Source of the DNA: Muricauda sp. SCSIO 65647 | GTDB lineage: Bacteria > Bacteroidota > Bacteroidia > Flavobacteriales > Flavobacteriaceae | Reading direction: 5' to 3' | Assembly: GCF_021534965.1 (NCBI RefSeq) | Contig: NZ_CP091037.1 | Span: 2,611,501-2,675,500 of the forward strand | DNA: 64,000 nt | Part shown: positions 16,063 to 24,361 of the stretch, piece by piece | How the letters are laid out: each line of letters opens with the position of its first letter | How positions within the stretch are numbered: the stretch's first letter is position 1 | Program-made: the position numbers and the translations under genes | The notes under the pieces: model-generated | Databases searched by the model: none | What the model was told of the DNA's origin: nothing | The model's input: only the letters and a program-made list of their open reading frames with translations

Positions 16063-17211
16063 ATGGGAACACTAAAGACAATCGGTTTTGCGCTCTTGAC
16101 CATCTTCTGTATGGGCATTGTGCAGGTTCAAGGGCAAAATACACTGTTCAAAAAAGTAAAGAACAAGGTAGAGGACAAGGTAGAGGAAGTGGTAAGTGAA
16201 GAGGCTGGCGACGAGGGTGCCGTAAAGACTTCAAACAAAAAGCAAATGAAAGAGTATGTGGTCGACCAAGGTTTCATCAATAGGGCCGATTTACTGTTTC
16301 ATGATGATTTCAATGGGGAAAGGGCAACAGAATTTCCTTCAAAGTGGACACATATCAAAGGTTCTATTCAGAACAACAGTTTTTCTGAAGCCGGCCAACG
16401 CGATGAGGTCATCGAATGGATTTCCAATTATGCGACCATTAAGCCCACAATCGAAGGGGATGATTATTTGGGCGATTCATTCAAAATTGAGATTCAAGTG
16501 CATTTTAACCTAGAAGGCGGAAACCAATTCTACAACCTCAATCTTAGGAACTCCAAAGACATATATAAGCACCATGATATTAGAATTGCGAATTCTTTGA
16601 TTGGCAATGGCAACGATAACCTATCACGCATGCCGGGTCAGCCACCTCGGGGCTGGCACACCATTCAGGTATCATTTAACAAGGGTAATCTAAAGGCTTT
16701 CTTTGATGGGGTTCAGTTGGTCAACAACCCAGACATTGGCAAGTATGAATTTACCCATATAGAAATTTATGCGTCTTCGCCAGGTTCATCACGTGTAGGC
16801 CAAACAAAATCAATGATCAACCATTTTTCAATAGCCAAAGCGGGCTTGCCCCTTTATGAGCGCCTGGTAACCAAGGGAAGGATTGTCGTTCAGGATATTT
16901 ACTTTGATAACGATCAGTATGTGATCAAAAAGGAATCCTATCCAGCATTGGAGAAAATCGTGAACATGCTCAAAGAACACGTAGATACTGAAGTGACCAT
17001 TGAAGGCCATACTGATTCCAACGGTACAGAGGAAGCCAACCAATTGCTTTCAGAGAACAGGGCCATGGCCGTAAAGAAGTACCTGGTGTCCAAAGGTATT
17101 AAAAGCTCACGAATGTCAACCGTGGGTTATGGCGAAGAACGGCCTATAGATCGATCTAACAATGAAAAGGCATGGGCCACCAACAGAAGGGTAGAATTTG
17201 TAATGCGATGA
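16063..17211 (+). CDS. OmpA-family protein with jellyroll-like middle domain
   Basis: The protein has a signal peptide ending near VQGQ, a short charged helix (VKNKVEDKVEEVV), a middle domain of about residues 80-265 that reads like a LamG/concanavalin-type jellyroll (LFHDDFNGE, then WHTIQVSFNKGNLKAFFDG), and a C-terminal OmpA peptidoglycan-binding domain of about 275-382 with EGHTDSNG, NQLLSENRAMAV and NRRVEF. It probably tethers an outer-membrane or periplasmic binding module to the cell wall. It follows the two-component system and may be a target of it because of the repeat with palindromic core 58 bp upstream. Confidence 0.85.
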   Translation: MGTLKTIGFALLTIFCMGIVQVQGQNTLFKKVKNKVEDKVEEVVSEEAGDEGAVKTSNKKQMKEYVVDQGFINRADLLFHDDFNGERATEFPSKWTHIKGSIQNNSFSEAGQRDEVIEWISNYATIKPTIEGDDYLGDSFKIEIQVHFNLEGGNQFYNLNLRNSKDIYKHHDIRIANSLIGNGNDNLSRMPGQPPRGWHTIQVSFNKGNLKAFFDGVQLVNNPDIGKYEFTHIEIYASSPGSSRVGQTKSMINHFSIAKAGLPLYERLVTKGRIVVQDIYFDNDQYVIKKESYPALEKIVNMLKEHVDTEVTIEGHTDSNGTEEANQLLSENRAMAVKKYLVSKGIKSSRMSTVGYGEERPIDRSNNEKAWATNRRVEFVMR

Positions 17212-17236
17212 GCATTTCTAAACTGATACGTTGATT

Positions 17237-17686
17237 ATGAAAAGAGTAGCAGTAGTTATGGTATTGATGCTATACACCGGCTTGACATCGACCCCACTTT
17301 TTGGCCAGACCTATCAATATCCGTCCCAAGAAAGGGTGCAGGAGTTGTTGGACGAAATCGAAGATTGTAAACAAAAGTTGAAGAACACCCAAGCAGAGAT
17401 CAAGAATATGGAAGCTAATCCGTCTGATTATACCCTGGCCGATTACAAGGAAGCTGAAATGCTGGTGGAAAGAATCAAAACCTGCCTTGCCGCGAGAAGG
17501 GCCGAACTGGACAGCATTCGAAAGGAATATCCCGGTTGGTTCAATTCACCCAATGCGGTGTTGCCCTATGATCGTCATAACCGAATAACCCCCAGAAGTC
17601 TAGAGGAAAGGTTAAAAGACTTGGAAAGGAAAATAAGCCAGGTTCTAAATCGATTCGAAGGTCTGCCAAAACCAAAAGGCCGATAA
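17237..17686 (+). CDS. Exported coiled-coil protein of unknown function
   Basis: I do not recognise this family. The ATG at 17237 gives a 149-residue protein with a signal peptide ending near LFGQ, followed by a helical region rich in Glu and Lys with heptad-like spacing (about residues 30-90) containing two cysteines (EDCKQ and KTCLA), and a basic C-terminal tail with a second short helix (SLEERLKDLERKISQVL). It lies 25 bp after the OmpA-like gene and before a lipoprotein gene on the same strand, so it is probably part of an envelope-related operon. Confidence 0.65.
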   Translation: MKRVAVVMVLMLYTGLTSTPLFGQTYQYPSQERVQELLDEIEDCKQKLKNTQAEIKNMEANPSDYTLADYKEAEMLVERIKTCLAARRAELDSIRKEYPGWFNSPNAVLPYDRHNRITPRSLEERLKDLERKISQVLNRFEGLPKPKGR

Positions 17687-17719
17687 ATAGTTGTATCTTA
17701 ACGTTTTAAAACCAAAGCA

Positions 17720-18139
17720 ATGAAAAATACGATACTACTGGCCCTTTGCTCCATTTTTCTGTTGGGTATTTCATGTAAAAAGAAATCCAAATCAGGGGAA
17801 GTGGTCGAGGACGATTCGGAAATTGTAATTTCAAGCAGTAAAGATGATGAATCTACAGATACTGCCGATTTTGAAAGAGCCAAAGACTGTGATGACTTTA
17901 TCGACCAGTATGAAGAGTGGTCTGAAGAGTATATCGCCTTTTTATCAAAGTATAAAGATGACCCAATGAAAGCGGTTACCTCTCCCGAATACTCACAGAT
18001 GATGCAAAAGGCTTCTTCTTGGTCACAACAATGGTTGACACTCTCGGTATCTTGTGCAAAGCATACAAAGTATGAGGAAAGAGTAAAAGAGATATCAGAT
18101 AATATGGAAAAAAAGATGGAGGAACTGGGTTTTAAATAA
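17720..18139 (+). CDS. Small lipoprotein of unknown function
   Basis: A lipoprotein signal peptide (lipobox LGISC) is followed by a Lys- and Ser-rich linker with acidic patches and a helical domain from about residue 55 with the conserved-looking CDDFIDQYEEW and a second Cys in SVSCAKH, possibly disulfide-bonded. Flavobacterial genomes hold many such short lipoproteins; I recall a DUF6591-like family with this layout but cannot confirm it. It ends shortly before a strong terminator at 18166-18198, which closes the run that begins with the OmpA-like gene. Confidence 0.7.
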   Translation: MKNTILLALCSIFLLGISCKKKSKSGEVVEDDSEIVISSSKDDESTDTADFERAKDCDDFIDQYEEWSEEYIAFLSKYKDDPMKAVTSPEYSQMMQKASSWSQQWLTLSVSCAKHTKYEERVKEISDNMEKKMEELGFK

Positions 18140-18165
18140 CCTGGTTTTCAAGTTGCCAAAATAAT

Positions 18166-18198
18166 AAAGCCTTGGTGAAAGCCGAGGCTTTAGTTTTT
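18166..18198 (+). terminator. Terminator after the small lipoprotein gene (plus), overlapping the end of the minus-strand gene
   Basis: A 10-bp stem with one G-T pair (18166-18175 with 18182-18191) is followed by a run of seven T. The stop codon of the minus-strand 53-residue lipoprotein gene lies inside the same structure. Confidence 0.88.
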
Positions 18199-18351
18199 TT
18201 GATCATTATAGCCAGTATCGGTCTCATTGACTGTGGCCTCGTCATCGGTAGGCGTGATGAGATCGATGTCATTGTCACCTTCATCATTGGTGCAACCGGT
18301 CACGGCCAGTGAGCCAAAAAAAACAGCGATCAACAGAAATATGGTTTTCAT
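18190..18351 (-). CDS. 53-residue lipoprotein
   Basis: This short gene begins with ATG at 18351 and ends with TAA at 18190. It encodes a hydrophobic N-terminus with lipobox AVTGC (Cys20) and a 33-residue mature part that is acidic and Thr-rich (NDEGDNDIDLITPTDDE). The signal-peptide pattern and typical flavobacterial composition make it a credible gene although it is very short. Its stop codon lies in the terminator of the plus-strand neighbour. The start is 123 bp from the divergent esterase-like lipoprotein gene. Function unknown; it may be a short version of the acidic lipoproteins common in this group. Confidence 0.65.
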   Translation of the reverse strand: MKTIFLLIAVFFGSLAVTGCTNDEGDNDIDLITPTDDEATVNETDTGYNDQKN

Positions 18352-18474
18352 GGATGCGCAATAAGTAGGTTATCTAAAATAAACGCGAAATCATAGGGGT
18401 TTCGTATGTTTTTGGGCCAATTTTGGCCGTCAGGTTCTTCAAAATCAGTATCTTTTTTGAAGAAAAAGCCAATC

Positions 18475-20205
18475 ATGAAATTTTCTCTCTTCTCTGTTCT
18501 TGTTTTTTCCGCTTTTTTTTGGGGCTGTACAACAGAAAAAAAATCTGATGCTACCATTGAAGTGTCTTTTTCAAAAGAAGTGGCCAATGAAGCAAAAGAT
18601 GGGCGTTTGTTGCTAATGTTCTCGAACAATGATGAAAAAGAGCCGCGCTTTCAAATCAATGCTGGCCTTAATGGACAAATCATTTTTGGTATTGACGTTG
18701 AAAACATGCAACCTGAAGAGGCAAAAGTATTTGATGCTGAGGTATTTGGTTTTCCTTATGCCAGCATGGCTGAAATTCCATCCGGTGAATATCAAGTGCA
18801 GGCACTGTTGCACGTGTATGAATCTTTCGATCTTTCGACCGGACATACCGTAAAATTGCCGATGGACAATGGTGAAGGCCAACAATGGAACCGTTCACCG
18901 GGAAACCTTTATAGCGAACCCTTTAAGGTGACCATCACTGAAAACGGATTGAAAGACGTTCAGGTAATCATGGATCAAAAGATACCGCCTATCGAAGAGC
19001 CCGAAGATACCGAATGGATCAAACACATAAAGATCAAATCTGAAAAGTTGTCTGAGTTTTGGGGCAGGGATATGTATTTGGGTGCCCACGTACTACTGCC
19101 AAAAGGATTTGATGAGCACCCCGAAGCCAGATATCCATTGATGATCTTTCACGGGCATTTTCCTGATGATTTCGGCGGTTTTCGTACCGTACCACCTGAT
19201 CCCGGTCTTGAACCCGATTATTCAGAACGCTTTGGTGTCAAGGGGTACAACATCATGCAACAGCAAGAGGCCCATGATTTTTATAAACGATGGAATGAAC
19301 CCGATTTCCCTAGGTTCTTGATTATAGAAATACAACACCCAACTCCCTATTATGACGACTCATATGCAGTGAATTCGGCCAGTCAAGGGCCTTATGGTGA
19401 TGCAATAACCTATGAGTTGATTCCACATATAGAAAAGCAATTCAGGGGTATTGGCGAAGGCTGGGCCCGCTTTCTTTACGGGGGCTCAACAGGTGGTTGG
19501 GAAGCATTGGCCGTACAGGTCAAATATCCAGATGAGTACAACGGCTGTTTTGCCGCTTGCCCAGACCCCATTGATTTTAGGGCGTATTGCCTGACCAATA
19601 TCTATGACGATAAGAACGCATACTATTACGAGGGCGCCCACAAGAAATTTGAAGTGCCCGGGCATCGCGATTATTTGGGCCATGTAGATATTTCTGTCAA
19701 AGACTATAATCATTTAGAATTGGTTTTGGGCACCAAGTCACGTTCAGGCCAACAATGGGATATTTGGGAAGCTACCTATTCACCCCAAGGTGATGATGGT
19801 TACCCCGTTCGTTTATGGGACAAAATGTCGGGAGACATCGATCATGGTGTTGCCGAATATTGGAAAGAGAACTATGATTTGCGCTACATTCTTGAACGCG
19901 ATTGGGACAAGTTGGGGAAGAAATTGAGGGGAAAAATACATATCTATTGCGGTGATATGGATAACTATTACCTCAATAATGCCGTATATCTCATGGAAGA
20001 CTTTCTAGAGCAGACCACAGACCCTTATTATGAAGGTGAGGTGCTTTATGGCGATAGGGCCGAACACTGTTGGAACGGCGACCTAGAACTGCCCAATCAT
20101 ATCAGTCGTTTGCGCTATAACAGCATGTACGTGCCCAAAATAATGAAACGAATAGCCGAGAGTGCCCCCCAAGGGGCCGATTTGACCAGTTGGCGATATC
20201 AATAA
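18475..20205 (+). CDS. Lipoprotein with esterase (alpha/beta hydrolase) fold
   Basis: The ATG at 18475 gives a lipoprotein signal peptide (lipobox FWGC) and a 576-residue protein. Residues about 30-170 form a beta-rich N-terminal domain; the rest resembles the putative esterase family (PF00756-like), with a nucleophile elbow GGSTGGW, a strand-associated YPLMIFHGHFP stretch, a possible acid in GDMDNYY and a possible catalytic His in AEHCWNG. It would act in the periplasm or at the outer membrane on an unknown ester. The next gene starts 3 bp after its stop codon, so the two are probably co-translated. A TTG/ATG further upstream (18406) lacks a signal peptide. Confidence 0.75.
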   Translation: MKFSLFSVLVFSAFFWGCTTEKKSDATIEVSFSKEVANEAKDGRLLLMFSNNDEKEPRFQINAGLNGQIIFGIDVENMQPEEAKVFDAEVFGFPYASMAEIPSGEYQVQALLHVYESFDLSTGHTVKLPMDNGEGQQWNRSPGNLYSEPFKVTITENGLKDVQVIMDQKIPPIEEPEDTEWIKHIKIKSEKLSEFWGRDMYLGAHVLLPKGFDEHPEARYPLMIFHGHFPDDFGGFRTVPPDPGLEPDYSERFGVKGYNIMQQQEAHDFYKRWNEPDFPRFLIIEIQHPTPYYDDSYAVNSASQGPYGDAITYELIPHIEKQFRGIGEGWARFLYGGSTGGWEALAVQVKYPDEYNGCFAACPDPIDFRAYCLTNIYDDKNAYYYEGAHKKFEVPGHRDYLGHVDISVKDYNHLELVLGTKSRSGQQWDIWEATYSPQGDDGYPVRLWDKMSGDIDHGVAEYWKENYDLRYILERDWDKLGKKLRGKIHIYCGDMDNYYLNNAVYLMEDFLEQTTDPYYEGEVLYGDRAEHCWNGDLELPNHISRLRYNSMYVPKIMKRIAESAPQGADLTSWRYQ

Positions 20206-20208
20206 AAG

Positions 20209-20835
20209 ATGGCAGGGCGCACTACCAATAAAATTGCATGGTTTGTTTTCACCTTTTTGGCGATAGGGGTCGGTCTGTACCCTTTGGGATATATTTTCGG
20301 GGGGAAGGAAATGGGCCTTCTATTAAGTAAATCAAAAGAACTTTTATCAGATGACCTTTGGAACATCGGTTTTTACGGCCATATCATTTTTGGGGGTATT
20401 GCGCTGCTCACAGGGTGGTCACAGTTCAGCAAAAAGCTACGTACAAAACATCTTTACCTTCACCGTAATTTGGGGAAGATATACGTTGCTGCAGTGCTGA
20501 TCAGTGGGGTCTGTGCCGTTTATATCGGCTTTTATGCCACGGGCGGATGGGTCACTTCTTTGGGTTTTATACTTCTCGGACTTGTATGGCTCTACACCAC
20601 GATAGCTGCTTACCGGGCGATTAAGAAAAAAGATTTGCAGCTGCACCAAGGCATGATGATATACAGCTATGCGGCCTGTTTTGCGGCGGTGACCCTTAGG
20701 TTGTGGCTGCCTTTGTTGACCTTTGCCTTCGGTGAGTTTTTGATTGCCTATAAAATCGTGGCATGGCTTTGTTGGGTGCCCAACCTGATTTTTGCCCATC
20801 TTTGGGTGAGACGAAAAGGGTTGATCTTGGGTTGA
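20209..20835 (+). CDS. DUF2306-type integral membrane protein
   Basis: This 208-residue protein has six to seven hydrophobic segments and the features of the DUF2306 family: a His in FYGHIIFGGIALLTGW, a HLYLHRNLGKIY stretch and LQLHQGMMIYSYA. The spaced histidines may bind metal or heme, but no function is established. It is encoded 3 bp after the esterase-like lipoprotein gene and converges with the VOC-protein gene, whose stop codon is 3 bp away. Confidence 0.8.
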   Translation: MAGRTTNKIAWFVFTFLAIGVGLYPLGYIFGGKEMGLLLSKSKELLSDDLWNIGFYGHIIFGGIALLTGWSQFSKKLRTKHLYLHRNLGKIYVAAVLISGVCAVYIGFYATGGWVTSLGFILLGLVWLYTTIAAYRAIKKKDLQLHQGMMIYSYAACFAAVTLRLWLPLLTFAFGEFLIAYKIVAWLCWVPNLIFAHLWVRRKGLILG

Positions 20836-20838
20836 GCA

Positions 20839-21285
20839 TTATTTTGCAAACAGCTGGTCCATATCCTTAAAGGCCTTGAATTCAAGGGCATTTCCGGCAG
20901 GATCAAGGAAGAACATGGTGGCCTGTTCACCTACTTCACCCTTATAACGTACATAGGGTTCGATGATAAACTCGACTCCTTTTTCCTGTAACTTCTTTGA
21001 AAAAGATCCAAAGACCTCCCATGGCAATACCACACCATAATGGGGTACGGGCACATCTTTGCCATCTACGGGATTGGTGTGCAACTTCTCTTCAGTCGCT
21101 ATCGAAATTGGCTTGTAGTGAATGACCACTTGATGGCCGAACAGGTTGAAATCGACCCAATGGTCGCTGCTACGGCCTTCGTCACAACCTAAGACTTCAC
21201 GGTAAAAGATACGACATTCATCTAAATTGTGCACGGGAATGGCCACATGAAAGGGTGTTATGCCCATAGTGCTGAAATTTGACAT
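20839..21285 (-). CDS. VOC-family (glyoxalase-like) protein
   Basis: This 148-residue protein has the two paired beta-alpha-beta-beta-beta modules of the vicinal-oxygen-chelate fold: [22 protein letters not shown] opens the first with a metal-ligand His, and [12 protein letters not shown] and [15 protein letters not shown] mark the second with the Glu ligand. The [21 protein letters not shown] stretch is typical of a subgroup often annotated as dioxygenase- or glyoxalase-like. The substrate is unknown. It lies 33 bp downstream of the hydrolase gene on the same strand and may be co-regulated by HxlR. Confidence 0.88.
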   Translation of the reverse strand: MSNFSTMGITPFHVAIPVHNLDECRIFYREVLGCDEGRSSDHWVDFNLFGHQVVIHYKPISIATEEKLHTNPVDGKDVPVPHYGVVLPWEVFGSFSKKLQEKGVEFIIEPYVRYKGEVGEQATMFFLDPAGNALEFKAFKDMDQLFAK

Positions 21286-21318
21286 TTAAAAATAAACGAT
21301 TGAAGTACTTGTTTGCAA

Positions 21319-22158
21319 TTATTCTTCCAAAAATGCCACAATCTGTTCATTTACCTGAGTTTGGTGCATAGAGTGCCCCAATCCCTCGGTCAAGACCAAT
21401 TTGCTTCCTTTCCAGTGCTCATGAACACGTACCGATTCGGTATAGGGAACCTGCATATCTGATTTATCATGAAAAAGAAGTCCTTTTTTGGTATTGTTCG
21501 TGACAAAACGTGCACTTGAGAACTCGTTGAAGTGGTATCCAAACCAATCTTTAAGTCTTTTGTCCATGGCTTTCCAAACCCTTTTGTTGAATTTCAGAAT
21601 TTCTTGGTAATGGTGCATAAACCGTTCAAATTCACAAGGGGAACCAACGGTAACTATTTTTTCAACAGAAGATTCTGGATTGACAAAGTGATCGTACAAA
21701 ATGGTCATGCCACCAATAGAATGTGCCACCACTGATTTAGGTTGGTACTTTTTCAAAAAATGCCGCAATGTATGGGCGTACAGAGGAACATGCAACATTT
21801 TTCCAGTAGAGTTCCCATGGGCAGGGGCATCGAATGCCAAAATATCAAAATCATGCTCTTGTAGCTTTTTTATGAGGTTGCGCCAACGATGGGTATTGCT
21901 CTCCCAGCCATGCAACAAAAGAACGGTGTCTTTGCCGCCAGGCCATCGATAGGCCTGTATTTGCTGTTCTATGACTTCTTCGACCGATAATTTTGCAGCA
22001 TCCAAAAAGTCTTCTTGCTCGGGCCTGACACGCCCCTTTCGTATCGTGCAAAAAATATCAAATGCAATTTGAGCGGCTTTCTGCTTATCAAAGAGCACGA
22101 CAAGATTGAGCCATTGGCCATAGAAAAGTGGAATTATTCGGGTCAGTAGTTTTTTCAT
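21319..22158 (-). CDS. Alpha/beta hydrolase
   Basis: A 279-residue cytosolic-type hydrolase. The oxyanion HGW motif is in TVLLLHGWESN, the nucleophile is the Ser in SVVAHSIGG, and the catalytic His is probably in EGLGHSMHQT near the C-terminus; the acid is likely the Asp in HDKSDMQVPY. The substrate cannot be inferred. It is divergent from an HxlR-type regulator and a perfect GTTAC-N5-GTAAC inverted repeat sits 5-19 bp before its start codon, so repression by that regulator is likely. Confidence 0.88.
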   Translation of the reverse strand: MKKLLTRIIPLFYGQWLNLVVLFDKQKAAQIAFDIFCTIRKGRVRPEQEDFLDAAKLSVEEVIEQQIQAYRWPGGKDTVLLLHGWESNTHRWRNLIKKLQEHDFDILAFDAPAHGNSTGKMLHVPLYAHTLRHFLKKYQPKSVVAHSIGGMTILYDHFVNPESSVEKIVTVGSPCEFERFMHHYQEILKFNKRVWKAMDKRLKDWFGYHFNEFSSARFVTNNTKKGLLFHDKSDMQVPYTESVRVHEHWKGSKLVLTEGLGHSMHQTQVNEQIVAFLEE

Positions 22159-22162
22159 TTAG

Positions 22163-22177
22163 GTTACTTTTTGTAAC
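22163..22177. promoter_or_regulatory. Inverted repeat, probable HxlR operator
   Basis: GTTAC-TTTTT-GTAAC is a perfect 5-bp inverted repeat in the divergent region between the hydrolase and the HxlR-type regulator gene, immediately before the hydrolase start codon. HxlR regulators usually bind such a site and control the divergent gene. Confidence 0.6.
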
Positions 22178-22256
22178 TTACTCTATAAAGGAAACTAAAA
22201 ATAAACATTCTTTCGCTAAGTAAAAAGAAGTCACTTTATCAAAACCAAGTGGTACT

Positions 22257-22679
22257 ATGGAAACTGTTACTGAAAATCAAGAGATTACAATGGCCAAAAA
22301 ATTGGAAAAAATGTTCGGCCATTTAGACTATAAAAATCCACCAGAACTTTGCCCTGTACGTGACGTGATGTCGGTGGCCTCCGATCAGTGGAGCATTTTG
22401 ATCTTACTTTGGTTGGGGTACTTTCCGATATTGCGCTTCAACAAGTTAAAAAAGTATGTGTACGGCATCTCGAACAAGGTGCTGAGCCAGCGACTGAAAG
22501 TACTCGAAGCCGATGGCTATATCAGCAGGGAAGCCTATGCCGAAGTACCCATACGTGTTGAGTACAGCTTGACCGAATTTGGTAAAAACTATGTGGAACG
22601 CCTATTGAACCTAACGGAATGGATGCAAGAAAATAGTCCTAAGGTATTGGCCAATCGTGAAAAATATGGATTGGTTTAG
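22257..22679 (+). CDS. HxlR-family winged-helix transcriptional regulator
   Basis: This 140-residue DNA-binding protein shows the family signature: CPVRDVMSVASDQWSILILLWL with the conserved Cys at the start of the domain, RFNKLKKYVYGISNKVLSQRLKVLEADGYISREAY for the recognition helix and wing, and VEYSLTEFGKNY. HxlR proteins often sense electrophiles or oxidants through this Cys and repress a neighbouring detoxification gene, here probably the divergent hydrolase and VOC genes. Its 3' end overlaps the convergent SnoaL-like gene by 4 bp. Confidence 0.93.
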   Translation: METVTENQEITMAKKLEKMFGHLDYKNPPELCPVRDVMSVASDQWSILILLWLGYFPILRFNKLKKYVYGISNKVLSQRLKVLEADGYISREAYAEVPIRVEYSLTEFGKNYVERLLNLTEWMQENSPKVLANREKYGLV

Positions 22680-23638
22680 TCTTTGATACGGTTCCAAATA
22701 TCTAGGTACATTTTCCAATTATCATTCTCCTTTTTCCAGACAACCACATATTTTCCCTTCCATTCGACAATTGAACCATCTTCTTGTTTGGTCTTGCCTT
22801 CGTAATGGCCATAGTCATGTGCGTAATTGCCAAAAAATTGAATATGTTCAGAAGTTATCTTGTGGTGAATCGTTTCTAGTGAGTTTTCATTGGGGGTCCA
22901 GTATTTTTTTAAATTTTCACCACTCAAGATTTCAAGATTGTTCGGAAATATTTTTGCATCGCTGGTATAGGTATTGACCATGCCCGTTACATCTTTGGCC
23001 ATGAACGCTTTTGAGAATTCATTCGATGCAGAGATTATTGCTTCTTTGTCTTGAATATTTCCGCTTTTAATCTTACCGTTTGTACAATCTATTTTCCAAG
23101 TGGGGTAAACAATGGTCTCATCGATATTCACCCATTCACCGGCCCATTTGAAACCGTTATCATCTATCTCGCTGAACGTAATACGATAATAACCATCCAT
23201 ACCATTGGGCGCTTTTTGTTCTCTGTACAGTAATATGTCTCCATTCTCTTGCTTGGTACCTTCCCATGCCGGAAGTACTGTAGATAAGCCTTTGTTACTG
23301 TAATAATGAACATACCAGCGAGTGCTATCGGGTATGAACTGACGAATACTGCCCGAATATCCACCATCAGGCTTTAGTGTTTCATCTTGAACGGCATGAC
23401 CGTTCATAATGTATTTGAAACGCCACAACATACTGGTCGTTTCAGCCCAAGTTCCATCTTGGTTTCGCATTTGTGATTTACAATTGCATTCACCAATCAA
23501 TGGAGCAAAGTCCAATAACTCTTTCGGGGCTTTAGGATTCGGCAATCCATAGGGATGTTCTGCCGAGGGTTCGTATTCATATTGTGCGGTCAAAAAGAGA
23601 GGTAAGAGAAAAAGAAAACCAAAGTAGCGTGTTTTCAT
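22676..23638 (-). CDS. Exported two-domain protein: DUF1579-like plus SnoaL/NTF2-like
   Basis: A signal peptide (ending near LTAQ) precedes a domain of about residues 35-185 that resembles DUF1579 (LIGECNCKSQMRNQDG, then WRFKYIMNGHAV), and a C-terminal domain of about 195-320 of the SnoaL/NTF2-like type (SNEFSKAFMAKDVTGMVNTY, later WKGKYVVVWKKENDNWKMYLDIWN). The pairing is seen in secreted Bacteroidota proteins and is probably ligand-binding or a small-molecule enzyme. Convergent with the HxlR gene (4-bp overlap). No operon partners are obvious. Confidence 0.75.
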   Translation of the reverse strand: MKTRYFGFLFLLPLFLTAQYEYEPSAEHPYGLPNPKAPKELLDFAPLIGECNCKSQMRNQDGTWAETTSMLWRFKYIMNGHAVQDETLKPDGGYSGSIRQFIPDSTRWYVHYYSNKGLSTVLPAWEGTKQENGDILLYREQKAPNGMDGYYRITFSEIDDNGFKWAGEWVNIDETIVYPTWKIDCTNGKIKSGNIQDKEAIISASNEFSKAFMAKDVTGMVNTYTSDAKIFPNNLEILSGENLKKYWTPNENSLETIHHKITSEHIQFFGNYAHDYGHYEGKTKQEDGSIVEWKGKYVVVWKKENDNWKMYLDIWNRIKD

Positions 23639-23784
23639 TTGGTTGATTTTGACTTAAATTATCGAAAACTACTCAGCCTAAACTACCTCTTGTGAATAAA
23701 TTAACACGAAAGCCCCTCTTTGGTATTCTGGGTATTTAAAAAAGGGCAAGAGTATAGATACTGGCCATTAAGTGACCTATGGTA

Positions 23785-24339
23785 TCACTCCCACCCCATC
23801 ATCAAATATTTGATTTTGGCCTCATCAGGAATTTGAACCGCTTCTATGTTCGAAGTCGAATATCGCAGGGCTGATGGCAGCTCTTCTTTATCAATGGTAA
23901 AATATAGGTCACTTTCTTTTGGAAAGATGACCACACTTTTCAAAGTGGTCACAATCTTTCTAATTTTATATCGGGTTTGAATATCCTTAAAAGTACTTCG
24001 TAGCCCGATACCGCTTTCGGTCAAATATCGACTATCAAAAACCTGGATGTTTTCTACCTTGGGGACGCTGTCTTGCGAAGGTTTCAAAGTGAGCAAGTGC
24101 TTTCCGCCTTTCTCAAAAACCTTTATTTTCTTGGGTATGCCATCAGATTTCAACCGAAATGTGTCCTTCACAATGGAGTCTTGGGCAAAAATGTTTTCCA
24201 CATCATCAAAAATCGTGGTTTTTTGCAAGGGTCCTATACTGGTTTCGGTAATCAGAAAAGTGGTGTCTTTTTCAATACAGGCACTTAAAAACATCAAGTT
24301 CAAAACTACGACTGCCAAAAAACATTTTTTCATTCTCAA
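23785..24339 (-). CDS. Lipoprotein of unknown function
   Basis: The N-terminus is a lipoprotein signal peptide (lipobox LSAC); the mature part of about 165 residues is beta-rich with many Thr, Ile and Lys. I do not recognise a family. It starts 22 bp after the stop codon of the HerA-like ATPase gene and is on the same strand, so the two may be cotranscribed although no functional link is apparent. The SPxVKDTFRLKSDG-like region and the C-terminal KIKYLMMGWE show no catalytic motif. Confidence 0.6.
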   Translation of the reverse strand: MRMKKCFLAVVVLNLMFLSACIEKDTTFLITETSIGPLQKTTIFDDVENIFAQDSIVKDTFRLKSDGIPKKIKVFEKGGKHLLTLKPSQDSVPKVENIQVFDSRYLTESGIGLRSTFKDIQTRYKIRKIVTTLKSVVIFPKESDLYFTIDKEELPSALRYSTSNIEAVQIPDEAKIKYLMMGWE

Positions 24340-24361
24340 TAAAGATTTTAGGGTCCAGAAC

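Noticed and set aside
16005-16199. Open frame of 64 codons upstream of and overlapping the OmpA-like gene
   Set aside because: It lies in another frame of the real gene start, has no signal or domain and ends within the OmpA-like coding region.
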